Assembly (NCBI GenBank): GCA_037446915.1
Contig: JBBIHP010000004.1
Span: 3,511 to 67,510, forward strand
Source of the DNA: DSXH01 sp037446915
GTDB taxonomy: Bacteria; Bacteroidota; Ignavibacteria; Ignavibacteriales; Melioribacteraceae
DNA: 64,000 nt
Reading direction: 5' to 3'
Position numbers and translations under genes: made by a program. The notes under the pieces were generated by a model. The model was not told where the DNA came from. It ran no database searches and worked only from the letters and a program-made list of their open reading frames with translations. The first letter of the stretch is position 1. Every line of letters starts with the position of its first letter. This document shows, piece by piece, positions 8,768 to 17,718 of this stretch.

Positions 8768-9621
8768 CAAAATCCAACGACTAATTGTTCTTCCAAATCA
8801 AGCGGGGTATTTAACAAAGAAAAAAATTCCTGCATCTCGGTTACCTGCTGTTCAAGCGTTTTAACTGCAACTGTTTTTGTAAGATCGTAAATACTTGCCA
8901 GACTTCTATCAACTTTTTCTTTTGCTTCAACAGGATTTATATTAAGTGAAAGTGAATATGCTCTATTGAATATTTGAAGCAGTTCGTATTTGTTTACAGT
9001 GTTAGGTGAATGAATATGAAACAGTCCTTTCTCAAACAAATCCTGTCTTAGTATAGTCTCAATTATTTCTGCAAGGTAAAGTGTTGTAACACCATTCCAT
9101 AAATGATTTGTAAAACCGTTTACTTCTTTTCCGGCTTCATTTTTAGCCCACTCCAGTAATGATCTGCTCTTTCCATTTTCTTCCCCGATAATGGAAGTAC
9201 GTAGAGTCATACATTCTTTATTTTCACCAGCGTTTTTACTTAAACCGTACAAATCATCTGCATCGAAATATTCTTCTTCTGAATATTTTCCTTTTTTTCC
9301 TGTATAAACACAGTCGGTTGTTATGTGAAAGCATTTAATTCCTTTGCTGTTACAAAGCTTGGCCAGATTTCGTGGAAAGAGTGAATTAATTTTTAGAACA
9401 TTTTCAATAGTATTGTTAGCAATTGTTGGTTTTATTACACCGGCACAATTAATAACAACACCCACTTCATCCAAAAATAATTCAAGTTTTTTCATCTGGT
9501 CATTTGCAATATCAAATTCTTTACGTGTTATTTCTACTACGTCATAATCATTTGTTTTGAAATAGGAACTAACTGCATAACCGAGCATTCCGTTTGAACC
9601 GATTACCATTATTTTTTCCAT
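8767..9621 (-). CDS. RmlD-like NAD(P)-dependent sugar-nucleotide reductase
   Basis: Short-chain dehydrogenase of the dTDP-4-dehydrorhamnose reductase type, 284 residues. Visible motifs are the nucleotide-binding GSNGMLG at the N-terminus, ITTDCVYTGKKG, and the catalytic YGLSK (YxxxK). Such enzymes reduce a 4-keto nucleotide sugar to the final deoxysugar. The start is the ATG at 9621 with GAGGAGAGG just upstream; an earlier in-frame start has no comparable site. It is tightly linked to a cupin epimerase and an epimerase/dehydratase, a typical three-step deoxysugar set. The exact substrate cannot be told from sequence. Confidence 0.85.
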   Translation of the reverse strand: MEKIMVIGSNGMLGYAVSSYFKTNDYDVVEITRKEFDIANDQMKKLELFLDEVGVVINCAGVIKPTIANNTIENVLKINSLFPRNLAKLCNSKGIKCFHITTDCVYTGKKGKYSEEEYFDADDLYGLSKNAGENKECMTLRTSIIGEENGKSRSLLEWAKNEAGKEVNGFTNHLWNGVTTLYLAEIIETILRQDLFEKGLFHIHSPNTVNKYELLQIFNRAYSLSLNINPVEAKEKVDRSLASIYDLTKTVAVKTLEQQVTEMQEFFSLLNTPLDLEEQLVVGF

Positions 9622-9623
9622 TA

Positions 9624-10091
9624 TTACCTCTCCTCTATTTTCCAGCAGTCCCAATAATGAGCATCGAACCTTATATCATCATTAAGACTCTCTTTTAATT
9701 CTGATGTTGAAAAGAAAATTATTTTTGCATCATCTGTCAGGGACATAAATCCGTTTGCATAACCAGCCGGAATAAATAAAACAGAAGGATTTTTTTCGCT
9801 TAGCACAAAACGATTTACTTTTAATTCTTTCGAAGGGTTCTCCCAGTCATCAATCTCAACCGCACCTATTATAGCTGAACCTTTAACAACCATTACATAC
9901 TTAGATTCGTATTTGTGAGCATGCCATGCGCGTACAAATCCCTGTTTATGATTTTCGACAGTATAGAATCTTTTCACACCATCGAAATTGAAATCATTCA
10001 CAAATCCAACTGTCCCCCTGTCATCAACTGCAAGACCACCTTTTAACAATTGAGGAACTTCGGTTTTAATTTCTATTGCTGCCTGATACAT
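9624..10091 (-). CDS. RmlC-like cupin sugar epimerase
   Basis: Small cupin of 155 residues related to dTDP-4-dehydrorhamnose 3,5-epimerase and the FdtA/WxcM isomerases. The segment FVRAWHAHKYESKYVMVVKG holds the conserved histidines, and SVLFIPAGYANGF is the matching RmlC-family motif. It is shorter than classical RmlC (about 180 residues). The start ATG overlaps the stop codon of the upstream gene (TAATG). It should epimerise or isomerise a 4-keto nucleotide sugar between the dehydratase and reductase steps encoded on either side. Confidence 0.8.
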   Translation of the reverse strand: MYQAAIEIKTEVPQLLKGGLAVDDRGTVGFVNDFNFDGVKRFYTVENHKQGFVRAWHAHKYESKYVMVVKGSAIIGAVEIDDWENPSKELKVNRFVLSEKNPSVLFIPAGYANGFMSLTDDAKIIFFSTSELKESLNDDIRFDAHYWDCWKIEER

Positions 10092-11065
10092 TATGCTGCC
10101 TCCACTTCTTCAAATACTTTCAACAATAATTCTTCGTAATGATCTTTTAAGTAAGCTTGATTAGAATATCGGGGACTCTTTAAGTCTTTTATCCGTTTGG
10201 TTTCAACCAGATATTTTAATTCCTCAATTCCTTCATCCACGGAGTGAATTGATCTGAAACCAAAAACTTCTTCAGCTTTCTTGGCAGATACTCTATAGTT
10301 ACGTGTATCCTGGAAAGGCATATCGGTTGTTTCAATTACAAGATCCGGGAAATGCATTCTAACCTGGTAAGCAAGATCACTAATTCTAACATTTTGCCGG
10401 GCAAGGTTATAAATTCCTTTATGTTCTGTTTCAAGATTCATCAATACTGCTCTTGCTACGTCTTTAACGTGAAGAAGCGGTCGAAACTGATCGCCGCCGA
10501 AAACACTAATTGAACCTTCTATGTATGCACGTACTGTCAATATGTTTACAACAAGATCCAACCTTATACGCGAGTAGAGATCGCCAACACCGAATAGTGT
10601 TCCTAAACGAAATATGATTGCATTTTTATGTTTCAAAAATTTTTCAGCATTTAATTTTGTCTCAGCATAGATTGATAACGGTTTTGTTGGCAAAGACTCA
10701 TTTAATTCCTTATCCTGTGCACCGTAAACCGAACATGTGGACATGAATACAATTCTTCCATTATAATTATCAGCAAGCCATGCAACAGCATCCTGATTTA
10801 TAGATTTTGTTAAGTCCGGATTTAACTGGCATGCACCATCACCAACAATAGCAGCGAGCCAGACAACTGCATCTGCCCATTTTAAGTGCTGAAGTAATTT
10901 ATCGTGGTCTCGAACATCTCCGTGAACAAAATCGACCGGCTTTCTGAATGAATCTTCATATAAGAGTGCATCGTAAACACGAACATTATAATTTGATTGC
11001 TGGATCAAATCTGTAATTGCACCACCGACATAACCGGCACCACCAACAATTAATATGTTTTTCAT
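10091..11065 (-). CDS. NAD-dependent nucleotide-sugar epimerase/dehydratase
   Basis: Extended short-chain dehydrogenase of 324 residues. It has the Rossmann motif GGAGYVGG near residue 8, VVWLAAIVGDGACQ, the active-site STCSVYG, and the catalytic YAETK. Family members convert nucleotide sugars by epimerisation or by 4,6-dehydration. It starts one base after the stop codon of the upstream epimerase, so the two are co-translated. Specificity (GDP, UDP or dTDP sugar) cannot be assigned. Confidence 0.85.
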   Translation of the reverse strand: MKNILIVGGAGYVGGAITDLIQQSNYNVRVYDALLYEDSFRKPVDFVHGDVRDHDKLLQHLKWADAVVWLAAIVGDGACQLNPDLTKSINQDAVAWLADNYNGRIVFMSTCSVYGAQDKELNESLPTKPLSIYAETKLNAEKFLKHKNAIIFRLGTLFGVGDLYSRIRLDLVVNILTVRAYIEGSISVFGGDQFRPLLHVKDVARAVLMNLETEHKGIYNLARQNVRISDLAYQVRMHFPDLVIETTDMPFQDTRNYRVSAKKAEEVFGFRSIHSVDEGIEELKYLVETKRIKDLKSPRYSNQAYLKDHYEELLLKVFEEVEAA

Positions 11066-12136
11066 TTATAGTTTCCTTTTAAGAATGTTTATAATCTTTT
11101 CTGATGTCTTTCCATCACCAAGCCACTTCAATTGTTTCTTTGAAACCGAATAATTCTCGAAAAATGAAATTGTCTCTTTAACCATTTTATTTATCGGTCT
11201 CGTTTCACCTACTAAAATGCTATTTCCATTTTCAATTGATTCCGGACGTTCTGTTTTCAAACGGGGGACTGCAACGGGTACTCCCAGTAGAGGACATTCT
11301 TCCTGGCTCGTACCTGAATCGGATACTATTCCATATGCGTTATACTGCAAGTTCAGATAATCGAGAAATCCATAAGGACCAATAAGTTTAATATTTTTCT
11401 TACCGGCTAAAAGATTATTCTGTTCTATCATCTTAGCGGCACGATTAAATTTTACAAGCTTAATTTCGAGACCTGTCTTTTTGCTCAGCTCATTTAAGTA
11501 TGTAAGTATATGATTAAGTTTACCAACACTTTTCAGGTTTTCGCTTCGATGGATATCGGCAAGAATGAAATTCTTACTTCGAGAACCGGAAGGCATGTAT
11601 TGTTTAACAATTTCAACAATGGTATTGCCCACAACAAAAATCTGATCACTGTTTTTATTCTCATTAACCAAGCGTTCTTTATACAATGGCGTGTAAACAA
11701 AAACCAGGTCGGATACATAATCGCAAATAACACGGTTAACTTCTTCGGGCATGCGTCTATCGTAAGATCGCATACCGCCTTCGATATGTCCGATTTTATA
11801 CCCTTCCTTAAAAAGCGGTGCACTTACAAGGACCGAATTAGAATCTCCTAAAAAGAGAATTATTGATGGTTCAATCTTTTTTTGCTTGAGAAGATAAATT
11901 GCTTCCCTGGATAAATAGGAAAGTTGTTCATAGTGATTCGAACTATTTTTACCTGTAGCAAGTGTAAAATCCGGTTTACGGATTTTAAGCTGGTTGAAAA
12001 AGATTTTGCTTAGTTCGTCGTCATAGTGCTGTCCGGTATGAATCATAATATGTTCGAAATTCTGATCTAACTTTTCGAACACTTTACTCATTCTAATAAA
12101 ATCAGGTCTTATACCGGTAATAGTAACTATCTTCAT
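11066..12136 (-). CDS. wecB: UDP-N-acetylglucosamine 2-epimerase
   Basis: Protein of 356 residues matching the non-hydrolysing WecB/MnaA family, related to the NeuC hydrolysing type. Diagnostic motifs in order: ITGIRPDFIRM, HTGQHYD, FLGDSNS, HIEGGMRSYDRRMPEEVNR, SDSGTSQEE and RLKTERPE. The reaction gives ManNAc-type sugars, a first step towards mannosaminuronic or nonulosonic acids. It is the first gene of the sugar island, with AGG about eight bases before the ATG. In a flagellar setting the product may feed flagellin glycosylation. WecB versus NeuC activity is not decided by the visible sequence. Confidence 0.85.
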   Translation of the reverse strand: MKIVTITGIRPDFIRMSKVFEKLDQNFEHIMIHTGQHYDDELSKIFFNQLKIRKPDFTLATGKNSSNHYEQLSYLSREAIYLLKQKKIEPSIILFLGDSNSVLVSAPLFKEGYKIGHIEGGMRSYDRRMPEEVNRVICDYVSDLVFVYTPLYKERLVNENKNSDQIFVVGNTIVEIVKQYMPSGSRSKNFILADIHRSENLKSVGKLNHILTYLNELSKKTGLEIKLVKFNRAAKMIEQNNLLAGKKNIKLIGPYGFLDYLNLQYNAYGIVSDSGTSQEECPLLGVPVAVPRLKTERPESIENGNSILVGETRPINKMVKETISFFENYSVSKKQLKWLGDGKTSEKIINILKRKL

Positions 12137-12163
12137 AAATACCTATAATTTCCGGTTATAGGA

Positions 12164-12177
12164 CAAAATTTATACCA
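12164..12177 (-). promoter_or_regulatory. Sigma-54-like core promoter candidate before the sugar island
   Basis: The minus strand reads TGGTAT-AAATT-TTG, fitting the TGG[C/T]AT-N5-TTG pattern also seen before flgB, fliL and the fliA operon. Transcription would begin about 15 bases before the wecB ATG. A competing sigma-70-like reading (TTGTTA-N16-TACAAT) lies just upstream, so the assignment is open. Confidence 0.35.
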
Positions 12178-12235
12178 CTTAAATTGTAGGATTTTGTTCT
12201 GTTTTAACAAGAAAGAATGTGGATAGTTAAATTAT

Positions 12236-12251
12236 TGGCTAATATTACGCA
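12236..12251 (-). promoter_or_regulatory. Copy of the conserved 16-base upstream motif
   Basis: The minus strand reads TGCGTAATATTAGCCA, matching copies before flgB, before fliL and near the right end of the window. It lies about 100 bases upstream of the wecB start. Here the distance to the TGGTAT element is 58 bases, not 50. It is probably a regulator binding site; the function is inferred. Confidence 0.4.
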
Positions 12252-12257
12252 GTGCGT

Positions 12258-14093
12258 TTAGTCTAATAGAGGGGTAACCAAATCTTCGAATGCTTTAATT
12301 TTTTCTGATGCTTCTGTGCTTAGTTTTTCTTGTTCAAAATCCCGTTGTTCTGATATGTCTTTAAGATTCTTTCTGTATTGAACAAGGTTGTTATTGTAAT
12401 TTTCCAGAGTAACCTTTTCCTTGTGCTCGGAGTAAACCCTTGCATCATTTAGGGCATCTGCTTTTTGTTTTTTATAATAATTAATCTTTCTTACCAGTTT
12501 TTGTTTCTGATCGGCTTTCTCAATTAATACCATTGCACTTATAATTAAGGAAATAAGAGTGCCAACAAAAAAGCTTATTAGACCCCATTTAATACCCGTT
12601 GAAATTAATCCGGAGAAAAAACCACCTAACACAGATGATTCCTCGAAAGACGAACCTGAATGTCCCGCAAAGGCCCCAATTATCATTACAATAAAAGCAA
12701 TTATAAAATTATTACTCATATTAACTGAAAAAGATCTTTGCGGATTATACTTTTCCAAAAACGGAATATTCTCTATTCTTTCTTCAATTAATTTTATTTG
12801 TGTATTAAAATTCTCTTCTATGCTTTCAAGATTCTTAGCAAGATTCTCCTTAGAACGCAACTTAAAATTTTCTATTTCATTCAAAGTATATTTTTCTGAA
12901 TTAAGATTTTCTGTTAATAGCCTTTCATAATTACTTAATTTTTCAATAATCTCATTATTTAGATTCTCTTTAAGCTGGCCAATTAGTCCCTGTATTATTT
13001 CATTAAATTTATTTTCAAACTCGGTGTTCATTCCTGATATAAAAATATTCTTTGAGTCGCTATACAATTGAGAAATTTTTTCAAGCATAACAATACTGTT
13101 AGAATTTTCTACAGTTAAGTATTCCTTAATATTTTTTTTCTTCAATTCTTCAATTTTCTTCCGGATATTTTCTAATGAATTTCCGTCAGCAAAACAATGC
13201 TGGTGCACAATTTTTTCGATTATATCCGAAACCTGGTAGAAATCCATTTCGGAAAAAATATTTTGGAAAAAACCTGTCTTAAGAAAAAAATTAAACATTC
13301 CAAGATTATTTATCTTTAACGCTAATACAAGTCGGCTGAAATCATAAGCTATTATTTCGTTTAAGTAATATTCAGCGCTATTTGTATTTCCTGTTAAAAC
13401 CTCGATAAGAGAACAATATAGTTTGGCGGTAATACCTATTTTTTTTAACTCTAACGCTTGTTTGAAAAAAGTGCCGGCGGTCTCGGGCGCATTATCCCTT
13501 AGATGAGCAAACCCGATATATAATGTTAGAATATATAAAAGTTCGTTTTTGATGTTATCTGACAATCGTGATGATTGTATAAGTTCCCGTGCTGTTTCAA
13601 AAAACAACAGAACCTTGTTGATGTTGTAATTGCCGGGTTTTGATAAGAGGATTATTCCATTAATAATATGCTTAAAGAAATTCTGTTTATAGACATCACG
13701 TTCGATCAAATTAATAGTATTATTTGCATAATACTCTTTTTCATTTTTTAGTTTTGTTGTTGCCCACTTTGTAAAATTTTCTTTAATAGCTTTATAGACC
13801 TCTACATTTTTAGCCCGTAAAAAATTTGACTTCATGTAATCTTCAATTTGAAGCAGCAACCACGAGTCATAGGTCCAAAAAGCAGCAGCATTAGCCCGTG
13901 GAATAAATATCTCTTTGTATTCTTCAGGTATTTCAAAGGTGGAAAGTTTGGTGCTATCCTTTAAATACGCGAAATAATCAAATTCAATTCTTGAATTAAC
14001 ATCAAAGAAATCCTTACCCAGCTTTATTAAACGGGAATAATCAACTTCATTTTCCAAGTCTACAGGTTTATATTGATCTATGATGTTTATCAT
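12258..14093 (-). CDS. Coiled-coil membrane protein coupled to a histidine kinase, function unknown
   Basis: I do not recognise this family. The protein has 611 residues. Residues 1-330 are helical and partly TPR-like (GFAHLRDNAPETAGTFFKQA). Residues about 350-450 and 525-605 are charged coiled coil. Between them are two hydrophobic membrane segments, about residues 458-475 and 490-525, separated by a short glycine/serine-rich loop. The ATG overlaps the stop codon of the upstream kinase gene as ATGA, so the two are translationally coupled. It is last in a three-gene unit behind a sigma-28 type promoter, so a late motility or signalling role is likely. No enzyme motif is visible. Confidence 0.75.
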   Translation of the reverse strand: MINIIDQYKPVDLENEVDYSRLIKLGKDFFDVNSRIEFDYFAYLKDSTKLSTFEIPEEYKEIFIPRANAAAFWTYDSWLLLQIEDYMKSNFLRAKNVEVYKAIKENFTKWATTKLKNEKEYYANNTINLIERDVYKQNFFKHIINGIILLSKPGNYNINKVLLFFETARELIQSSRLSDNIKNELLYILTLYIGFAHLRDNAPETAGTFFKQALELKKIGITAKLYCSLIEVLTGNTNSAEYYLNEIIAYDFSRLVLALKINNLGMFNFFLKTGFFQNIFSEMDFYQVSDIIEKIVHQHCFADGNSLENIRKKIEELKKKNIKEYLTVENSNSIVMLEKISQLYSDSKNIFISGMNTEFENKFNEIIQGLIGQLKENLNNEIIEKLSNYERLLTENLNSEKYTLNEIENFKLRSKENLAKNLESIEENFNTQIKLIEERIENIPFLEKYNPQRSFSVNMSNNFIIAFIVMIIGAFAGHSGSSFEESSVLGGFFSGLISTGIKWGLISFFVGTLISLIISAMVLIEKADQKQKLVRKINYYKKQKADALNDARVYSEHKEKVTLENYNNNLVQYRKNLKDISEQRDFEQEKLSTEASEKIKAFEDLVTPLLD

Positions 14094-15973
14094 AGTATCT
14101 CCCTTACTGTTAGACTTGTATTACCATTTATTTTTGGGAAGGAAATTTTAACTTCAGTTCCTTTATTTTTTTCACTGTTAATCTCAAATTTTCCACCAAG
14201 CAGTCTGGTTAATTTGTAAGCAACAGTAAGACCTAAGCCAACTCCTTCGTAAGGTCTTGAATATCCTTCTACTTCCTGGGCAAAAGGAGTTAACAATCGA
14301 TCTGTTTGAGATTTATCGAATCCTATTCCAGAATCTGAAATTGATATTACTACTTCATCACCTTCCAGTTTTGAAGAGAGTGCAACAAATCCTTTATTTG
14401 TGTATTTAATTGAATTATCAATAAGAACATCAATAATTCTTTCCAACTTAACCCAATCAACTTCAATAAATGATTCTGAACAACCGCACTCAACCTTAAA
14501 TTCCAGATTTTTATTCTGGGCATCCTGTGATCGTTTGTTATATATTTTGTTTAATACCTGGTTACAATTCAACTCCACTTTTTCTATTTCAATTTCACCC
14601 GCTTCTATTTGAGAGACTTCTACAAGATTTGTAAATAAATTGAGGGCTCTGCCCATCACCTCTTTCATCGAAGAGATTAATTCCCGAATAGATTGATAGT
14701 CATTATTTTCTATGCAATCATCTATAATTTCGGAGTAACCGATTATACCATTGTAAGGTGTTCTAATTTCATGAGATATGTTAGCAAGAAAATCAGATTT
14801 CATTTTGTTAAGCTGTAGCTCTTTCTTGTAGTTTTTCTCTAACTGTTCACGGTACCTGTTCTCTTCAGTAACATCTTTCATTGTAACAATGTAGATAACA
14901 CTTTCAAGGTCGTTAGTAACAGTAAACGTAATTATACATTTGTAAATTCTTTCCTGATTATGGATATAGCTAAATTCAACAACGGCTTTGTTGTTTAATT
15001 TAATTTCATCAAGGGATCTACAAATAATATTTGTCAAGGTCTCGGGCAGAAAATTCTGAATCGGCAATAAATGTAATTCCTGTTTATCAAGTTGAAATAG
15101 TTTACAGAAATTATCATTTGCATTTTCGAACAATAACTTTGTACCCGAGGGCTTCAGAATGAGAAGCAGATCCGAGATATTCTCAATAATTAGTTTCTGT
15201 CGTCTTTCCGAATTTTCAATAACCTTTGATTGATTAATATGTTCTGTAAGATTGGTAGCGCTTAATATGAGAAACACATCAAAACCATCATCCAGGATGA
15301 AAGGATTAATTGTGAATTCCCAGTATTCAACACTGCTGTTTTTCTTAATTGGAATCAGCTTTTTCCAGGGATTATTATTTTCAACTGAGGTTTTAAATTC
15401 TTCGAATTGATCGAATTGAAGAAATTCATAGAATAGATCTATAACTGTTAAGTTGTATAACGTATCAAACTCCTTAGAAAATATTTCTTCGAATGACCGG
15501 GTAACATAGACAATTTTTTTCTCGACGTTTGTAATAAGAATCGGTACTCTTCCATGATCCAGTGCATTGTGGAGTGCATTTATTTTTCTTTCAATTGCTC
15601 TCCTGTTTTCTAATGATTCTATTGATACAAATAATAATTCGCTTGATTCAATTAAAATCCTTTCCAGAATAACCTGGTGAAGTAGGTTCTCTGGTTTTCC
15701 AGGAAGACTAAAACTGATTTCTGAGGCAAGATTTAAATATTTTTTTTCAATAAATCCTTTTAATAAATAAAGAAGCTCCGAGTTGGGATTAAGTCTGTGT
15801 AAGCTATCATTTATATTAAGAAAGAAATACCTTGTAAAAGTATCATTACAAAAGACAATGTCCAGATTAGGATTAATAATTACAACAGCCCTGTTCGTGG
15901 GCAGTTCCTTATAATTACTGAACACTGATGATGTATTAGCAACATTATTGCTATAATCGAACCAATTACGCAT
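14090..15973 (-). CDS. Soluble PAS-domain sensor histidine kinase
   Basis: Protein of 627 residues with no membrane segment. Three PAS-like domains span about residues 20-370 (for example NRAVVIINPNLDIVFCNDTF and VPILITNVEKKIVYVTRSFE). A HisKA domain follows with the phospho-acceptor in FLANISHEIRTPYNGIIG, near residue 400. The ATPase domain has an N box (DNSIKYT) and G boxes (ISDSGIGF, GVGLGL). All catalytic motifs look intact, so it should autophosphorylate. No receiver domain is fused, so it may signal to one of the stand-alone receivers encoded just upstream (17314 and 16664). It is co-transcribed with two unknown genes behind a sigma-28 promoter. Confidence 0.9.
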   Translation of the reverse strand: MRNWFDYSNNVANTSSVFSNYKELPTNRAVVIINPNLDIVFCNDTFTRYFFLNINDSLHRLNPNSELLYLLKGFIEKKYLNLASEISFSLPGKPENLLHQVILERILIESSELLFVSIESLENRRAIERKINALHNALDHGRVPILITNVEKKIVYVTRSFEEIFSKEFDTLYNLTVIDLFYEFLQFDQFEEFKTSVENNNPWKKLIPIKKNSSVEYWEFTINPFILDDGFDVFLILSATNLTEHINQSKVIENSERRQKLIIENISDLLLILKPSGTKLLFENANDNFCKLFQLDKQELHLLPIQNFLPETLTNIICRSLDEIKLNNKAVVEFSYIHNQERIYKCIITFTVTNDLESVIYIVTMKDVTEENRYREQLEKNYKKELQLNKMKSDFLANISHEIRTPYNGIIGYSEIIDDCIENNDYQSIRELISSMKEVMGRALNLFTNLVEVSQIEAGEIEIEKVELNCNQVLNKIYNKRSQDAQNKNLEFKVECGCSESFIEVDWVKLERIIDVLIDNSIKYTNKGFVALSSKLEGDEVVISISDSGIGFDKSQTDRLLTPFAQEVEGYSRPYEGVGLGLTVAYKLTRLLGGKFEINSEKNKGTEVKISFPKINGNTSLTVREIL

Positions 15974-15981
15974 CTAGTTCT

Positions 15982-16617
15982 CTATTCAATGTGAATACTT
16001 TTGATGATTACACCCTCGTCATCCAAAGCATTTTGATTCATTGATTTAAATGAAATATATTTTTCCAAAAATTTTATAAAACAGTAATTTATTAAATTAA
16101 TTTCGTCGGTTATATCCTTTCTAAAATCGAATAAAAGGGTTTCAATAATATTTGAATCATCAATTGTGGTTGCTTTCTTAAACCTGGGGGATTCAAACTG
16201 AAGGAAAAATCTTTTTAGTACATTAAATTTTATATCGTTCGTAATATCATCGGTTAAAGACTTTACCGGGGCAGATAGAAACAACGTAACAATTACATCG
16301 GAAGCAAACCTGTTTACTTTTTTTACTACCTTATAATCAATTTTAGGATGCTGATTAAGTTCAAATACAAATATGGAAGCTTCAAAATCAATTTCGTCCA
16401 GTTCAAATTGAATCTGAATTTTTTCAGAGTCCCTGTTCAGTTTTTTTATTTTCCAGCCAAGACTGGCAAGAAGTGATGTTGCCGGAGAAATATACAAAGT
16501 ATCGTTTGCGGAGTTCATAGACATTTGATATCCGCTAACTTTCTTGTAGTACTTTGGATTACTCGTAGCTTTTTTGTAATCCGAACCGGGATTAATATTT
16601 AGGACTTTTTCTAACAT
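15982..16617 (-). CDS. Protein of unknown function, first gene of the kinase unit
   Basis: Soluble-looking protein of 211 residues that I do not recognise. It has no signal peptide or membrane segment. The sequence mixes short beta-like stretches (KIQIQFELDEIDFEASIFVF) with a helical C-terminus. The ATG at 16617 is preceded by AGGAGA, a good ribosome binding site. It is the first gene after a sigma-28 type promoter and is followed within nine bases by the PAS histidine kinase. A role as partner or input of that kinase is possible but is only inferred from position. Confidence 0.75.
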   Translation of the reverse strand: MLEKVLNINPGSDYKKATSNPKYYKKVSGYQMSMNSANDTLYISPATSLLASLGWKIKKLNRDSEKIQIQFELDEIDFEASIFVFELNQHPKIDYKVVKKVNRFASDVIVTLFLSAPVKSLTDDITNDIKFNVLKRFFLQFESPRFKKATTIDDSNIIETLLFDFRKDITDEINLINYCFIKFLEKYISFKSMNQNALDDEGVIIKSIHIE

Positions 16618-16634
16618 TACTTCTCCTCTCTCTA

Positions 16635-16661
16635 TTATCGAAAGAAAAGAGAAGTTTTTTA
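16635..16661 (-). promoter_or_regulatory. Sigma-28 promoter of the histidine kinase unit
   Basis: The minus strand reads TAAAAAAC-N11-TTCGATAA. TAAA and CGATAA match the FliA consensus exactly and the spacing is exact. It sits in the 46-base gap between two genes, giving a short leader of about 10 bases that holds AGGAGA. The -35 is weaker than that of fliC. Confidence 0.7.
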
Positions 16662-16663
16662 CC

Positions 16664-17326
16664 CTATTCGGTTTTTAACATCCGATTATTATCGATGTAG
16701 TCTACTAATTGAGGATTTTGGAGGTGAATTAATTCCTGAACAAATTTACTAATTCTTTCTGTAGATTCCTTAATAATCCTTAAATCATCGTTTATTTTAG
16801 CAACTTCTGCAGGACTTAGATCATTTTCAATCCCTTTAATTGAGAGAGAAAGACTGCTAAGAGGATTATTAATTTTATGCCCGATAGTACAAGCCATTTC
16901 AATAACAGCTTTATTATGCTCTATACTTCGCAACTCGCTTTGAAGATTAAAAATTCTAACACCCGACCTTATACGAGCTAACAGTTCCTGATTTTCGATC
17001 GGTTTAACAAGAAAGTCGTCTGCCCCAATATCTAAACCCATAACTCTATCTTTAAGAGAGGATCTGGCAGTTAAAATTATATAGAAAATAGATTTATAAC
17101 GTTCATCACTTTTAAGAATATTACAAAGAGCAATACCGTCAAGAACCGGCATTGTCCAATCTGCTAATATAACTTTCGGCTCAAATCTTTTTAGAACATC
17201 GAGAGCTTCTTCGCCGTTAACAGCCATTTCGACCTGGTAATTATTTCTCGTTAAGAGTTTTTCCAGGATAAAACGTGTATCCTTCTCATCCTCTACAACT
17301 AATACTTTATCTTTTAATTCATCCAT
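16664..17326 (-). CDS. Response regulator with a C-terminal HisKA-like helix pair and no ATPase
   Basis: Protein of 220 residues. Residues 1-125 are a canonical receiver domain with acidic pair ED at 12-13, phospho-acceptor D56 (LADWTMPVLDG) and a KP pair near 108. Residues 135-205 resemble a dimerisation and phospho-acceptor domain, with IGHKINNPL placing a histidine at 150. No HATPase domain follows, and the protein simply ends. It may serve as a phosphotransfer or phosphatase module rather than a kinase. It overlaps the upstream receiver gene by 13 bases and is the last gene of the long fliA operon. Confidence 0.85.
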   Translation of the reverse strand: MDELKDKVLVVEDEKDTRFILEKLLTRNNYQVEMAVNGEEALDVLKRFEPKVILADWTMPVLDGIALCNILKSDERYKSIFYIILTARSSLKDRVMGLDIGADDFLVKPIENQELLARIRSGVRIFNLQSELRSIEHNKAVIEMACTIGHKINNPLSSLSLSIKGIENDLSPAEVAKINDDLRIIKESTERISKFVQELIHLQNPQLVDYIDNNRMLKTE

Positions 17327-17718
17327 AGCAGGTTATCTACCTTTTCAATTAGTTTATCGAAATTAACAATCGGTTTTAGCATATAATCATCTGCAAAACC
17401 ATCCTTAAGTAAATCATCAGCAAAATAATTGGTTGAATACGCTGTTATTACCAGGATTGGTATTCTAAATTTATAAAAATTTTGTTTAATATACCGTGCA
17501 AGCTCAACACCATCAATTGCCCTGGAATTGAGGAACGTATTTTTAAGGTTAAGGTCAACTATTAATAGATTTATTTCTCCACTAGTAACATAGTTAATAA
17601 TTTCTTCCCCATTTTCGGTAATAATGCAATTATAACCAAGGCGTTTAAAAAGTACCTTGTAAAATTCTTGAAGCATCGGGTCATCTTCAACAATCAATAT
17701 TTTTCTTTCATCATTCAT
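17314..17718 (-). CDS. Single-domain response regulator
   Basis: Stand-alone receiver of 134 residues. Acidic residues lie in VEDDPM, the phospho-acceptor is D55 in IVDLNLKN, and the conserved lysine is in MLKPIV. The loop after D55 is longer than in CheY (LKNTFLNSRAIDGVEL), so it is not a typical motor-binding CheY. It overlaps motB by four bases and the next gene by 13, so it is firmly in the operon. It could receive phosphate from the PAS kinase encoded downstream or from CheA. Confidence 0.88.
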   Translation of the reverse strand: MNDERKILIVEDDPMLQEFYKVLFKRLGYNCIITENGEEIINYVTSGEINLLIVDLNLKNTFLNSRAIDGVELARYIKQNFYKFRIPILVITAYSTNYFADDLLKDGFADDYMLKPIVNFDKLIEKVDNLLWMN

